Shown: positions 36,253 to 45,941, numbered from the stretch's first letter. The stretch is DNA of 64,000 nucleotides from Pseudomonas sp. R76 (GCF_009834565.1 NZ_CP019428.1:2108001-2172000); one strand, 5' to 3'. Notes: a model not told the origin generated them from the sequence alone. A program made the numbers and translations.

Positions 36253-36272
36253 ATAACAACCCCGGAGGATTA

Positions 36273-36524
36273 TTACTTGCGGCTTGCTTTTTCAAGCATG
36301 CGCAGAGCGCGCTCGTTAGCTTCGTCAGCAGTCTGTTGTGCTTTTTGAGCAGCAGCCAGAGCTTCATCAGCTTTACGGTAGGCTTCGTCTGCACGAGCCT
36401 GGGAGCGAGCTGCTGCGTCTTCAGTTGCAGTCAGACGAGCTTCGGTTTCTTTGGAGACGCTGCTGCAACCGGTAGCCAGAACTGCGGCCAGAGCCAGAGC
36501 AGAGAATTTCAGAACGTTGTTCAT
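36273..36524 (-). CDS. oprI: Major outer-membrane lipoprotein OprI (Lpp-like)
   Basis: This encodes 83 residues. The signal peptide [20 protein letters not shown] ends with the lipidated Cys20; the mature protein is a continuous alpha-helical coiled coil rich in Ala, Glu and Lys with a C-terminal Lys (EKASRK) that could be linked to peptidoglycan. It tethers outer membrane to cell wall. I use the ATG at 36524 behind AAGGGGAA. The upstream 100 bases are AT-rich, as expected for a very strong promoter. Confidence 0.96.
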   Translation of the reverse strand: MNNVLKFSALALAAVLATGCSSVSKETEARLTATEDAAARSQARADEAYRKADEALAAAQKAQQTADEANERALRMLEKASRK

Positions 36525-37136
36525 CGTGTTCCCCTTCAAGGACTTTCTATTAAATGGCTACTTTCTCAGAGTGAGCTGATAGCCGGCGTACATACTACTC
36601 ATTACTTGTAGTAAGTAAACTGACGTAGCGCAAGAAGCAAAAAAAATTCTTGTGCCGAATCTATTTTGGCTAGTCTTTAGGAGGATTGTATAAAAACTGT
36701 CCAATTTTTTTCAGCGCGGTGGGAACTGGATCCAAGCTGAGAGGTCCGGCCTGCATGTGTCGGGCCGGGTAAACAGGTAAAGATTTATATATCGACGCCG
36801 ACACTTTTTTTCATTTGGCCTTTACCGCTCCCGGCATCTTTTGCGCATGTAGAGGTGACTTTAAGAGCGGCAGTTCGTCTCATGCTTCAACTGCCGGCAA
36901 TGTTCAGGCTATCGATCACTGATTGATCGAAGCCCTGTCTGTAACCTCCAGCGGCAGGGGATGACGAGTGTGCCTTGAGCTATCACAGGATTGGTGCCTA
37001 CTATTCCCTACGTGCTGGTTGTGAGCGCTATAGGTTTTCTCGTTGTCGAAACCGGCACGGGGTGGCGTAGATGTTCCTTCGCCGGAAAAACATCGGTAAG
37101 GTAGGGGTCGAATTCCAAGACCCGCGAGGAGTAGTG
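36525..37136. other. 612-base intergenic region with two dyads, no gene seen
   Basis: The left part should carry the oprI promoter on the minus strand. The rest has lower GC and contains the hairpins CGGCAGTT/AACTGCCG (36868-36896) and TCGATCA/TGATCGA (36912-36930), plus a CCGGCC/GGCCGG stem near 36746-36770. No convincing reading frame, tRNA or terminator was found; a small RNA cannot be excluded. Confidence 0.5.
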
Positions 37137-37427
37137 ATGAGCGAGGCGTTGTCCATCCACCATGACCAGGCTGGTCATCAGTTCGAGACCAATGTGGACG
37201 GTCATCGTGCCTATCTGACCTATATGGACCTCGGGAAGCAGACCCTGGATATCTATCGCACCTTCGTGCCCAATGCACTGCGCGGGCGCGGCATTGCTGC
37301 TGCCTTGACCGAGGAAGCATTGAAGTTCGCCGAAGAGGCCGGGTACACCGTGATTCCATCGTGCTCCTATGTAGAGCGCTACATGGAACGCCATCAGCGC
37401 CACGCCGCCAAGCTGAATATTGAGTAA
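37137..37427 (+). CDS. GNAT-fold N-acetyltransferase, YjdJ type
   Basis: This encodes 96 residues, the size of the minimal YjdJ-like GNAT family. The acetyl-CoA loop appears as VPNALRGRGIAAALTEEALKFAEE, followed by the family-specific end IPSCSYVERYMERH. The start at 37137 follows CGAGGAG. The acceptor is unknown. It is followed by a dispersed repeat and a bidirectional terminator. Confidence 0.9.
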   Translation: MSEALSIHHDQAGHQFETNVDGHRAYLTYMDLGKQTLDIYRTFVPNALRGRGIAAALTEEALKFAEEAGYTVIPSCSYVERYMERHQRHAAKLNIE

Positions 37428-37429
37428 GG

Positions 37430-37478
37430 CGGGACGCAGAGCGTCCCAGGCCGCATTCCCACGCAGAGCGGGGGAACA
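37430..37478. repeat. Second-family intergenic repeat after the GNAT gene
   Basis: GGGACGCAGAGCGTCCC followed by ATTCCCACGCAGAGCGGGGGAA is the inverted copy of the element at 6632-6683 and 61586-61635, here with a degraded second palindrome. Confidence 0.75.
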
Positions 37479-37499
37479 ATCAACCTTAAATGGCAGCAT

Positions 37500-37530
37500 A
37501 AAAAACGCCGGGCTAAGCCCGGCGTTTTTG
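37500..37530. terminator. Bidirectional terminator between the GNAT and DAHP synthase genes
   Basis: AAAAACGCCGGGC and GCCCGGCGTTTTT form a perfect 13-base stem with a 4-base loop and work in both directions, ending the converging transcripts. Confidence 0.92.
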
Positions 37531-37546
37531 TGTGCGCAGTTTAAGG

Positions 37547-38623
37547 TCAGGTGCGTTTGCGTTTGGGCAATACGTCCTTGAGCTTGGCGTGCATGCTGCG
37601 CAGCGTGGTCTCGGTGGCGGACCAATCGATGCAGGCATCGGTGATCGACACGCCGTACTGCAAGTCGGCCAGGTCTTTTGGAATCGCCTGGCAGCCCCAG
37701 TTCAGATGACTCTCGACCATCAAGCCGATAATCGACTGGTTGCCTTCGAGGATCTGGTTGGCGACGTTTTCCATCACCAGCGGCTGCAGCGCCGGGTCCT
37801 TGTTGGAGTTGGCGTGGCTGCAGTCGACCATGATGTTCGGCTTGATCCTGGCCTTGTTCAGCGCCTGCTCGCACAGCGCAACGCTGACCGAATCATAGTT
37901 GGGCTTACCGTTGCCGCCACGCAATACCACGTGGCCATAGGCGTTGCCCTTGGTGGTGACGATGGACACGCCACCTTCCTGGTTGATACCCAGGAAGCGG
38001 TGCGGGCTGGACACCGATTGCAGCGCGTTGATCGCCACGGTCAGGCCGCCGTCGGTGCCGTTCTTGAAGCCCACGGCCGAAGACAGGCCGGACGCCATTT
38101 CGCGGTGGGTCTGGGATTCGGTGGTACGCGCGCCGATGGCCGACCAGCTGATCAGGTCCTGCAGGTACTGCGGGGAGATCGGGTCGAGGGCTTCGGTGGC
38201 GGTGGGCAGGCCCATTCCAGCCAGGTCCAGCAGCAATTGACGACCGATGTGCAAGCCGTCCTGGATCTTGAACGAGTCGTCCAGGTACGGGTCGTTGATC
38301 AAGCCTTTCCAGCCGACGGTGGTGCGCGGTTTCTCGAAATAGACGCGCATCACCAGGTACAAGGTGTCGGACACTTCAGCCGCCAGCACCTTGAGGCGCT
38401 CGGCGTATTCGTGGGCAGCCTTGAGGTCGTGGATCGAGCACGGGCCAATCACCACAAAGAGGCGGTGGTCGGTGCCGTCGAGAATGTCACGGATGACTTC
38501 GCGGCCCTTGGTCACGGTCTGCAAGGCAGCGTCACTCAGGGGGATTTCGCGCTTGAGCTGATCGGGAGTGATCAGGGTCTCGTTGGATTCGACGTTTAGG
38601 TCATTGATCGGTAAATCAGCCAT
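37547..38623 (-). CDS. aroF: 3-deoxy-7-phosphoheptulonate (DAHP) synthase, class I
   Basis: This encodes 358 residues. It condenses phosphoenolpyruvate and erythrose 4-phosphate, the first shikimate step. Class I alpha features are IGPCSIHD, RVYFEKPRTTVGWKGLINDP, PTATEALDPISPQY, SWSAIGARTTESQTHREMASG, GFKNGTDG and DCSHANSNKD, carrying the metal-binding Cys, His, Glu and Asp. I start at 38623 (MADLPINDLN). Which amino acid inhibits it cannot be told by eye, so the letter of the symbol is tentative. A second, class II enzyme is at 51541. Confidence 0.92.
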   Translation of the reverse strand: MADLPINDLNVESNETLITPDQLKREIPLSDAALQTVTKGREVIRDILDGTDHRLFVVIGPCSIHDLKAAHEYAERLKVLAAEVSDTLYLVMRVYFEKPRTTVGWKGLINDPYLDDSFKIQDGLHIGRQLLLDLAGMGLPTATEALDPISPQYLQDLISWSAIGARTTESQTHREMASGLSSAVGFKNGTDGGLTVAINALQSVSSPHRFLGINQEGGVSIVTTKGNAYGHVVLRGGNGKPNYDSVSVALCEQALNKARIKPNIMVDCSHANSNKDPALQPLVMENVANQILEGNQSIIGLMVESHLNWGCQAIPKDLADLQYGVSITDACIDWSATETTLRSMHAKLKDVLPKRKRT

Positions 38624-38753
38624 CGTGTTACTCGCCAGGGTCACGGGTGCCGGCCGCCAGCCATCCCCGTGCGGCGGGCACAGCATGATTTGAATGCAGG
38701 GGGGAGGAACCTTAGCGCGTAATGCGGGCCCGCGACAATGGGCAAAGCCGGCT

Positions 38754-39188
38754 TTAATCCAGCGCTGGCGCCACAACAGCCTCGTGGGAGAACTCGCCGG
38801 CATGGCGTGAAACCCATTCGCGGGCCATGGCCTCGAGTTGCACCGGCGTCGGCTCGGTGTGTTCGTGCAGGCGGCAGTAGCGTTCGATCTGGCACACTTG
38901 CTCACCCATTCGCGCACCGAACAGCGCGTGTTCATCGGTAAAAGAAATACCGACGCTATAGCCCGTTTCGACCTTGCGGCACCAGGCTACATAGCCCGGA
39001 TAACGGGCACTGGCGCCCAGGGACGGGATGCGCAGATCAACCGCCGTGCCCTGGCGCCAGGCACGCGGGCAATTGCAGGCGACGCCGCCCAGGCCGATAG
39101 TGTGCAGGCGTTGGCGGGGAATGGCAGGAGCGGGGCGTTGGATTAACTCGACAGCGACATCATCAGGGTGAGGTAAAAAACGACCCAT
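38754..39188 (-). CDS. PilZ domain protein
   Basis: This encodes 144 residues. It resembles a PilZ domain with changes at the c-di-GMP site: an N-terminal basic stretch (IQRPAPAIPRQRLHTIGLGGVAC), GTAVDLRIPSLG, and the VEVGISF-like VETGYSVGISFTDEHALFGARMGEQVCQIERYC. The usual RxxxR and DxSxxG motifs are not clean, so nucleotide binding is uncertain. Its start codon overlaps by two bases the start of the divergent thioredoxin-fold gene. Confidence 0.75.
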   Translation of the reverse strand: MGRFLPHPDDVAVELIQRPAPAIPRQRLHTIGLGGVACNCPRAWRQGTAVDLRIPSLGASARYPGYVAWCRKVETGYSVGISFTDEHALFGARMGEQVCQIERYCRLHEHTEPTPVQLEAMAREWVSRHAGEFSHEAVVAPALD

Positions 39189-39573
39189 GTACACGGACTC
39201 CGAGCACCGTCCAGTTGACGGCGGTGGCAGCAGTATAGTGAAGGAACTGGAATTGACCGACCTGGATATTGACCAGCAATTGCTGGGATTGCCAGGTATT
39301 TCGCTTGTGGTGTTTACCAGTGTCGGCTGTTCCAGTTGCCGCTGGGCACGCCAGCAACTGCCCGGCTGGCGCTTGCCCGTAGACCGCGTGTGCTGGGTGG
39401 ATGCCGGGCACAACGGCGGTGCGGTCGAGCGCTACCAGATCTTTCATTTGCCCGCGTTGTTCCTCGTGTGCGAGGGTCAATTCCTTGGGCAGTTACAGAC
39501 CCGACTTACGCTTGGCGACCTGACTGAGGCCGTGAATCAAGCACTCACCCGTACACCAGAGGATTTGCCATGA
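39187..39573 (+). CDS. Thioredoxin-fold protein with CSSC motif
   Basis: This encodes 128 residues. The central strand LVVFTSVGCSSCRWARQQLPG holds a CxxC redox motif, followed by VDRVCWVDAGHNGGAVERYQIFHLPALFLVCEGQFLGQLQ, where HLP supplies the cis-proline position. No signal peptide is seen, so it should be cytoplasmic. It overlaps the PanE-like gene by ATGA and shares the first bases of its start with the divergent PilZ gene. The partner is unknown. Confidence 0.85.
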   Translation: MYTDSEHRPVDGGGSSIVKELELTDLDIDQQLLGLPGISLVVFTSVGCSSCRWARQQLPGWRLPVDRVCWVDAGHNGGAVERYQIFHLPALFLVCEGQFLGQLQTRLTLGDLTEAVNQALTRTPEDLP

Positions 39574-40532
39574 CCGCAGTTGCATCCCCGTCGCCACGCA
39601 TAGGCATTATCGGCACCGGTGCTATCGGTGGGTTCTACGGCGTGATGCTCGCGCGTGCCGGTTTTGATGTGCACTTTCTGTTGCGCAGCGAATACGCAGC
39701 GGTCAGCGAGCACGGGCTGCACCTCAACAGTACGCTGCATGGCAAGTTGCACCTGCACCCGGTGCAGGCCTATGCCTGCGCCGCAGACATGCCCGCGTGC
39801 GATTGGTTGTTGGTAGGCACCAAGTCCACCGGCAATGTGGACCTGGCGCCGACCATTGCCCAGGTCGCCGCGCCGGACGCCAAGGTGGTGCTGTTGCAAA
39901 ACGGCCTCGACGTCGAAGACAGCCTGCGTGAGCACTTGCCCGCGTCGCTGCATCTGCTGGGCGGGCTGTGCTATATCGGCGTGCACCGCTCCGCGCCGGG
40001 CGTGGTCGAGCATCAGGCCTTGGGTCGAGTCAACCTGGGCTATCACAGTGGCACCGCGGCCAACGATGAGGCGCGCCAGCAAGCGATAGTCGAAGAGGGC
40101 GCCGCACTGTTTCATACAGCGGGTATCGAGTCCCAGGCCATGGCCAATGTGCACCTGGCCCGCTGGCACAAATTGGTGTGGAATGTGCCGTACAACGGCC
40201 TCTCCGTGTTGCTGGGCACCGGCACCACCGCAATGATGGCCGATGAATCCAGCCGTGAGTTGATCCAGGCATTGATGGCCGAAGTGGTGAAGGGCGCCCA
40301 CGCCTGCGGCCATGAAATTCCAGCCAGCTACGCTGAGCAGATGTTCGCCATGACCGAAACCATGGACGACTACCTGCCCAGCATGTACCACGATCATTTG
40401 CACAAACGCCCGCTGGAGCTGGCGGCGATCTACGCCCGGCCATTGGCCGCCGCGAAGGCCGCAGGGTGCGAATTGCCACGCATGCAGGCGCTGTACCAGG
40501 CCTTGAGTTTTATTGATCGGCGCAATCGCTGA
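39570..40532 (+). CDS. Ketopantoate reductase-like protein (PanE/ApbA family)
   Basis: This encodes 320 residues. The NADPH-binding Rossmann loop is GIIGTGAIGGFYGVMLARAG; QNGLDVED and the lysine in ARWHKLVWNVPYN match the active-site region of 2-dehydropantoate 2-reductases. The family has several paralogues in Pseudomonas, so this may act on another 2-oxo acid. It is coupled (ATGA) to the thioredoxin-fold gene and followed after 27 bases by the nucleotidase gene. Confidence 0.88.
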   Translation: MTAVASPSPRIGIIGTGAIGGFYGVMLARAGFDVHFLLRSEYAAVSEHGLHLNSTLHGKLHLHPVQAYACAADMPACDWLLVGTKSTGNVDLAPTIAQVAAPDAKVVLLQNGLDVEDSLREHLPASLHLLGGLCYIGVHRSAPGVVEHQALGRVNLGYHSGTAANDEARQQAIVEEGAALFHTAGIESQAMANVHLARWHKLVWNVPYNGLSVLLGTGTTAMMADESSRELIQALMAEVVKGAHACGHEIPASYAEQMFAMTETMDDYLPSMYHDHLHKRPLELAAIYARPLAAAKAAGCELPRMQALYQALSFIDRRNR

Positions 40533-40559
40533 TACGGGCGCTGATTCGGGGGGAACACC

Positions 40560-41477
40560 ATGGCAAAGGGATTGGGCGACAAACTGGTGCTGGCGATTTC
40601 GTCGCGGGCACTGTTCGACCTGAGTGACAGCCACAAGGTCTACCTGGCCGAAGGGGTGGAGGCTTACCGCAAGTACCAGATCGAACACGAGGAAGAAACC
40701 CTCGAACCCGGCGATGCCTTCCCGCTGGTCAAGAAGCTCTTGAGCCTCAACGCCAGCCTGGGCCGTGCCCGCGTCGAGGTGGTGCTGGTGTCGCGCAACA
40801 GTGCCGACACCGGTTTGCGCGTGTTCAACTCGATCCAGCATTACGGCCTGGATATTTCCCGCGCCGCTTTCGTCGGCGGGCGCAGCCCTTATCCTTATCT
40901 GGCCGCGTTTGGTTGCCATCTGTTTTTGTCGACCCATGCCGAAGACGTGCGCAGTGCCCTGGACGCCGGTTTTGCCGCGGCGACGATTCTGTCGGGTGGC
41001 CCGCGCCGGGCGTCGAGTGAAGAGCTGCGGATTGCGTTCGATGGCGATGCGGTGCTGTTTTCCGATGAGTCCGAGCGTGTCTATCAGTCAGGCGGGTTGG
41101 AAGCCTTCCTGGCCAACGAGCGTGAGTCGGCGCGCCAGCCGTTGCACGGTGGCCCGTTCAAGGGATTTCTGGCGGCGCTCAACGTGTTGCAGCGTGAGTT
41201 CGCAGACGAGGCGTGCCCGATCCGCACGGCACTGGTGACCGCGCGTTCGGCGCCGTCCCATGAGCGGGTGATTCGTACCTTGCGCGAATGGGACATCCGC
41301 CTGGACGAGTCGCTGTTCCTCGGCGGCCTGGAAAAATCAGCGTTTCTGGAGGCGTTTGCCGCCGATGTATTTTTCGATGACCAGGCCGGTCATTGTGAGA
41401 AAGCCAGGGAGGTGGTCGCCACCGGGCATGTGCCCCATGGCATCAGTAATGAGTTGAAAACCCACACCGAGAGCTAA
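40560..41477 (+). CDS. 5'-nucleotidase (PF06189 type)
   Basis: This encodes 305 residues. The HAD-like start LVLAISSRALFDLSDSHKVY replaces the classical DxD, as in this family; VEVVLVSRNSADTGLRVFNSIQHYGLDISRAAFVGG and LSTHAEDVRSALDAGFAAATIL are its conserved blocks, and VFFDDQAGHCEKA holds the late acidic pair. It should dephosphorylate nucleoside monophosphates (IMP/GMP type). The start follows GGGGGAACACC. Confidence 0.9.
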   Translation: MAKGLGDKLVLAISSRALFDLSDSHKVYLAEGVEAYRKYQIEHEEETLEPGDAFPLVKKLLSLNASLGRARVEVVLVSRNSADTGLRVFNSIQHYGLDISRAAFVGGRSPYPYLAAFGCHLFLSTHAEDVRSALDAGFAAATILSGGPRRASSEELRIAFDGDAVLFSDESERVYQSGGLEAFLANERESARQPLHGGPFKGFLAALNVLQREFADEACPIRTALVTARSAPSHERVIRTLREWDIRLDESLFLGGLEKSAFLEAFAADVFFDDQAGHCEKAREVVATGHVPHGISNELKTHTES

Positions 41478-41546
41478 TCAGTCGAACTCCCGCAGGCGCT
41501 GCTAAGCTCATTCAATCCTCGCCATCCTGGCAGTCCAGGAGGTTCT

Positions 41547-42047
41547 ATGATTCGTTCGATGTTGTATGCCACGGACCTCGGTCTGTATGCGCCTTATGTC
41601 ATGCAACATGCGCTGGCGCTGGCCCGAACGTTCAAGGCGGATTTGTATGTGATTCACGTGGTCGAGCCGATTGGGCTGTTCGCCGAATCGGTGTTGCAGA
41701 GCTACCTTGATGAGAAGGCCTTGAACGAATGGCAGAGCCAGGGGCTGACCACCGTCATGGCAACCATCGAGCAGCGCGTGCTGGACAGTTTTCGCGAGGA
41801 GTTGGGGGAAGGGGAGCAAGACTTGAAATTGATTCGCTCGGTACGGGTGATCCAGGGGGACCCGTGCGAGGTGATTCTCGACCAACTGCGTAAACTTTCC
41901 GTCGACCTGCTGATCGTAGGAAGTCACAGCCACGCCACCGCGGCTGCCACACCGCTTGGGCGCACCGCTGCGAGGGTGCTGCAACTGGCGACAGTACCGG
42001 TTTATATGGTGCCGTCACTGCAGCGTCGGCGCAGTGATGACAGTTGA
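41547..42047 (+). CDS. Universal stress protein family protein
   Basis: This encodes 166 residues, a single USP domain: MIRSMLYATDLGLYAPYVMQHALALARTFKADLYVIHVVEP at the start and the late segment VDLLIVGSHSHATAAATPLGRTAARVLQLATVPVYMVP, whose GSHSH..PLGRTA matches the ATP-binding G-2x-G-9x-G(S/T) motif loosely. The start follows AGGAGG. A single gene with its own promoter region. Confidence 0.9.
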   Translation: MIRSMLYATDLGLYAPYVMQHALALARTFKADLYVIHVVEPIGLFAESVLQSYLDEKALNEWQSQGLTTVMATIEQRVLDSFREELGEGEQDLKLIRSVRVIQGDPCEVILDQLRKLSVDLLIVGSHSHATAAATPLGRTAARVLQLATVPVYMVPSLQRRRSDDS

Positions 42048-42141
42048 TGAGTCGAAACGATAAAAAGTTCTAGATTTATCCGTCTTACCTTTAATATAGT
42101 TATATACCGTCGCTGATACCCGTGGCGTCTATCTGCTTTGA

Positions 42142-43125
<984 letters not shown>

Positions 43126-43130
43126 GTGGT

Positions 43131-43619
43131 TTATTTGGCCTCGGTAACCGTAAAGTGTTGCCGAGCGCCTGCCACCAGAATCTCCACCTCATCACCTTCG
43201 AACTTGCCCAGCAGGCTTTTGCCCAGGGGCGAGCGCGGGGTGATGACGGTCACCGGTTGCCCCACCACATCCACCTTCAAGCCTGCCGCGTCCGGCGCCA
43301 GAAACAGCCATTGCTGGCGAGCGTTTTCGTCTTCCAGGCCCACCAGTGCGCCGACTTCTATGCCACGCTGATCATCGTAAGCGCGTAGCTGCAGGTTCTG
43401 GCACAGCGCCAGCGACTGCTTGATTTCCTCGACCCGCTTGGCTTGCCCGGCCGCCAGGTAGGACGCTTCCAGGCCCAAGGTGTCGTATTTGTTTTCGGCG
43501 ATGTTTTCTTCGTGGGTCGCAGTTTCGTAGGCGGTCTGCGCGGCACGCTGGGCGATATCGAGGTCGACTGTGAGCTTTTCCAGGATCAACTGGAGAACGG
43601 CGTGTTTATTCATGGTCAT
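43131..43619 (-). CDS. GreA/GreB-family elongation factor-like protein
   Basis: This encodes 162 residues from the ATG at 43619, which overlaps (TGATG) the stop of the upstream gene; a second ATG at 43613 is equally possible. The N-terminal coiled coil includes THEENIAENKYDTLGLEASYLAAGQAKR, similar to the Gre finger, and the C-terminal FKBP-like domain ends with VITPRSPLGKSLLGKFEGDEVEI, the Gre signature. The acidic finger tip differs from GreA and GreB, so it may bind polymerase without stimulating cleavage. Confidence 0.85.
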   Translation of the reverse strand: MTMNKHAVLQLILEKLTVDLDIAQRAAQTAYETATHEENIAENKYDTLGLEASYLAAGQAKRVEEIKQSLALCQNLQLRAYDDQRGIEVGALVGLEDENARQQWLFLAPDAAGLKVDVVGQPVTVITPRSPLGKSLLGKFEGDEVEILVAGARQHFTVTEAK

Positions 43620-43987
43620 CAATCGCAGAATTGCAGGACATTTGCCTTGCTCTTTTCATTGGGCGCGTTCTGGTCCTGTTGCAGCCAGAACTGGCATTTG
43701 GGGTTGGCCAGGTTGCGCGCGTTGGTGCGTGCCTGGTCCAGGGTCTGCTGCTGTTCCTGCTTGCGAAGGTTCTCTTGGTATTGCTCGAACATGCGGTTCG
43801 GCGGTTCCGGCGCGGCCACGGCGGGTTTGCCCAATTGCTGCACCGCCTGGGCTACCGGCGCCAGGCTTTGCGGGAACAGGTAGCGCGAGGCCAGCCAGGT
43901 GGTCAGCACAATGGCGATAAACCCCAGCCACAGGCCGAACGCCACAGCAACACTGAGCTTGAACAGCGACAACGAACGATCAGACAT
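43619..43987 (-). CDS. Uncharacterised single-pass membrane protein
   Basis: This encodes 122 residues. A membrane helix (about 11-35, LSVAVAFGLWLGFIAIVLTTWL) is followed by a Pro- and Gln-rich extracytoplasmic or cytoplasmic region with coiled-coil character (MFEQYQENLRKQEQQQTLDQA) and two cysteines (PKCQFW, LQFCD). Its stop overlaps the start of the Gre-like gene, so the two are probably co-translated. Function not recognised. Confidence 0.75.
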   Translation of the reverse strand: MSDRSLSLFKLSVAVAFGLWLGFIAIVLTTWLASRYLFPQSLAPVAQAVQQLGKPAVAAPEPPNRMFEQYQENLRKQEQQQTLDQARTNARNLANPKCQFWLQQDQNAPNEKSKANVLQFCD

Positions 43988-44119
43988 GGTGGCCTCCTGG
44001 CAGGCATTTGCGGCGTGGCGGCGATTGTCGCACAGCCACTGTGCAGAATAATCGCGATCAAGCCTTCTGCATCGACGCATTTATGCGGACAATCGAGCCT
44101 TTGAGCGTTGGAGCCCGGA

Positions 44120-45253
44120 ATGAAAGCCCGCTGGGATATTTTTTGCAGCGTCGTCGACAACTACGGCGACATCGGCGTGACCTGGCGCCTGGCCCGGCAA
44201 TTGGTGGTGGAGCACGCGTGTGAGGTGCGCTTGTGGGTCGACGACCTGCGCGCCTTCGAACGCCTGTGCCCAGAGATTGATGTGCGGCTGGACCAGCAGT
44301 GGCAGGAAGGCGTGGAGGTGTGCCATTGGCCGGCGCAGTGGCGCGACACGCCATCGGCCGATGTGGTGATCGCCGCGTTCGCCTGCCAGTTGCCGCCTGA
44401 CTATATGGAAGCCATGGCCGCGTGCGAACGCACACCCTTGTGGATGAACCTGGATTACCTCAGTGCTGAGGACTGGGTGGTGGGTTGCCATCGCCTGCCG
44501 TCAGTGAAGTTCAAGGGCGTGCAGAAGTACTTCTTTTTTCCGGGCTTTCGTCCGGGGACTGGCGGGCTTTTGCGCGAAGGCGGGTTGCTGGAGCAGCGTC
44601 AGGCGTTTCAGCACGACCCGGCAGCACAGCAACAATTCCTACAGGCGCTAGGCGTATTTCCAGCAGCGGGTGTGCGTTTGATGTCGTTGTTCGCCTACGA
44701 AAATGCCGGGCTCGCCAGTTGGCTCGACGTGCTGGCGACGGACGGGCGTGCCACTCATCTATTGGTGCCGGAAGGGCGCATCCTCGGCGATGTGCAGCGT
44801 TGGCTCGGTGTAGACGGGCTGGCCGTAGGAGATCTGCATCAGCGCGACGCTCTGACCGTGCAGGTGCTGCCGTTCGTGCGCCAGGAACAGTATGACCGCC
44901 TGCTGTGGTGCTGCGAGTTCAATGCGGTGCGCGGTGAAGACTCGTTCGTGCGCGCGCAGTGGGCGGGGCGCCCGTTGCTGTGGCACATCTACCGCCAGGA
45001 CGAAGACATCCACCTGGACAAGCTCGATGCCTTCCTGGAGCTGTACACCGCCGCCTTATCGCCAGCCGCCAAAGCGGCGGTGGTTGCACTCTGGCAGGCC
45101 TGGAACGCTGATGGCGATATGGCACAACCGTGGAAAATGCTGCTGGAGCACTGGCCAGAGGTGTGCCGCAACGCCGATTCGTGGTGTCTGGAACAAGGCT
45201 TGCAGGCGGATCTTGCGACGGCGCTGGTGAAGTTTTATGAAAGTTGGATATGA
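44120..45253 (+). CDS. earP: EF-P arginine rhamnosyltransferase EarP
   Basis: This encodes 377 residues (DUF2331). It transfers rhamnose from dTDP-L-rhamnose to Arg32 of EF-P. Family blocks seen are WDIFCSVVDNYGDIGVTWRLARQL near the N-terminus, LWMNLDYLSAEDWV, the KYFFFPGFRPGTGGLLRE loop, LFAYEN and the donor-binding CEFNAVRGEDSFVRAQWAGRPLLWHIYRQ. It sits 49 bases before efp in the same direction, the usual pairing. I start at ATG 44120 rather than the upstream TTG. Confidence 0.97.
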   Translation: MKARWDIFCSVVDNYGDIGVTWRLARQLVVEHACEVRLWVDDLRAFERLCPEIDVRLDQQWQEGVEVCHWPAQWRDTPSADVVIAAFACQLPPDYMEAMAACERTPLWMNLDYLSAEDWVVGCHRLPSVKFKGVQKYFFFPGFRPGTGGLLREGGLLEQRQAFQHDPAAQQQFLQALGVFPAAGVRLMSLFAYENAGLASWLDVLATDGRATHLLVPEGRILGDVQRWLGVDGLAVGDLHQRDALTVQVLPFVRQEQYDRLLWCCEFNAVRGEDSFVRAQWAGRPLLWHIYRQDEDIHLDKLDAFLELYTAALSPAAKAAVVALWQAWNADGDMAQPWKMLLEHWPEVCRNADSWCLEQGLQADLATALVKFYESWI

Positions 45254-45302
45254 TACGCCACCTTGAATTTTGTAAATCCCATCCAAATTTCGGATATATG
45301 CA

Positions 45303-45875
45303 ATGAAAACTGGTAAAGAACTGAAACCCGGTACAGTGATCCGTCTCGAAAACGACCCTTGGCTGGTTCAGAAAGCTGAGTTCACCAAGTCTGGTCGTAA
45401 CAGCGCAATCATGAAGACCAAGCTGAAGAACCTGCTGACCGGTTACAAGACCGAGATCGTCTACAGCGCCGATGACAAACTGGACGACGTGATCCTCGAC
45501 CGCAAAGAAGCGACCCTGTCCTTCATCAGCGGCGACACCTACACGTTCATGGACACCACCGACTACACCATGTACGAGCTGAACGCTGAAGACATCGAAG
45601 CCGTTCTGCCGTTCGTTGAAGAAGGCATGGAAGACGTCTGCGAAGCGATCTTCTTCGAAGACCGCCTGGTTTCCGTAGAGCTGCCGACCACCATCGTGCG
45701 TAAGGTTGCCTACACCGAAGGTTCCGCTCGCGGCGACACTTCCGGCAAAGTCATGAAGCCTGCCAAGCTGGCTAACGGTACCGAACTGCAAGTGGCCGAT
45801 TTCATCGAAATCGACGACCTGATCGAGATCGACACCCGCGAAGGTGGTTCGTACAAAGGTCGCGCCAAGAAGTAA
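45303..45875 (+). CDS. efp: Translation elongation factor P
   Basis: This encodes 190 residues, full length. EF-P enters the ribosomal E site and relieves stalling at polyproline stretches. The modified loop reads [11 protein letters not shown] with arginine at position 32 (codon 45396-45398), the residue rhamnosylated by EarP in this EF-P subclass, instead of the lysine modified by EpmABC in E. coli. Three beta-barrel domains of normal length follow. A terminator lies directly downstream. Confidence 0.98.
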   Translation: MKTGKELKPGTVIRLENDPWLVQKAEFTKSGRNSAIMKTKLKNLLTGYKTEIVYSADDKLDDVILDRKEATLSFISGDTYTFMDTTDYTMYELNAEDIEAVLPFVEEGMEDVCEAIFFEDRLVSVELPTTIVRKVAYTEGSARGDTSGKVMKPAKLANGTELQVADFIEIDDLIEIDTREGGSYKGRAKK

Positions 45876-45894
45876 TTCTGGCCTCGCCGATACG

Positions 45895-45926
45895 AAAAAA
45901 AGCCCGACCTTGCGTCGGGCTTTTTT
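45895..45926 (+). terminator. Terminator after efp
   Basis: AAAAAAAGCCCGAC-cttgc-GTCGGGCTTTTTT forms a perfect GC stem with flanking A and T tracts; it could also act for the convergent ohr gene. Confidence 0.92.
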
Positions 45927-45941
45927 GTGGGCGTTTGTTAA

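Noticed and set aside
36697-36725. Possible extracytoplasmic-sigma promoter with GAACT
   Set aside because: The downstream half does not fit the TCTGA element at proper spacing; kept only as part of the unexplained gap.
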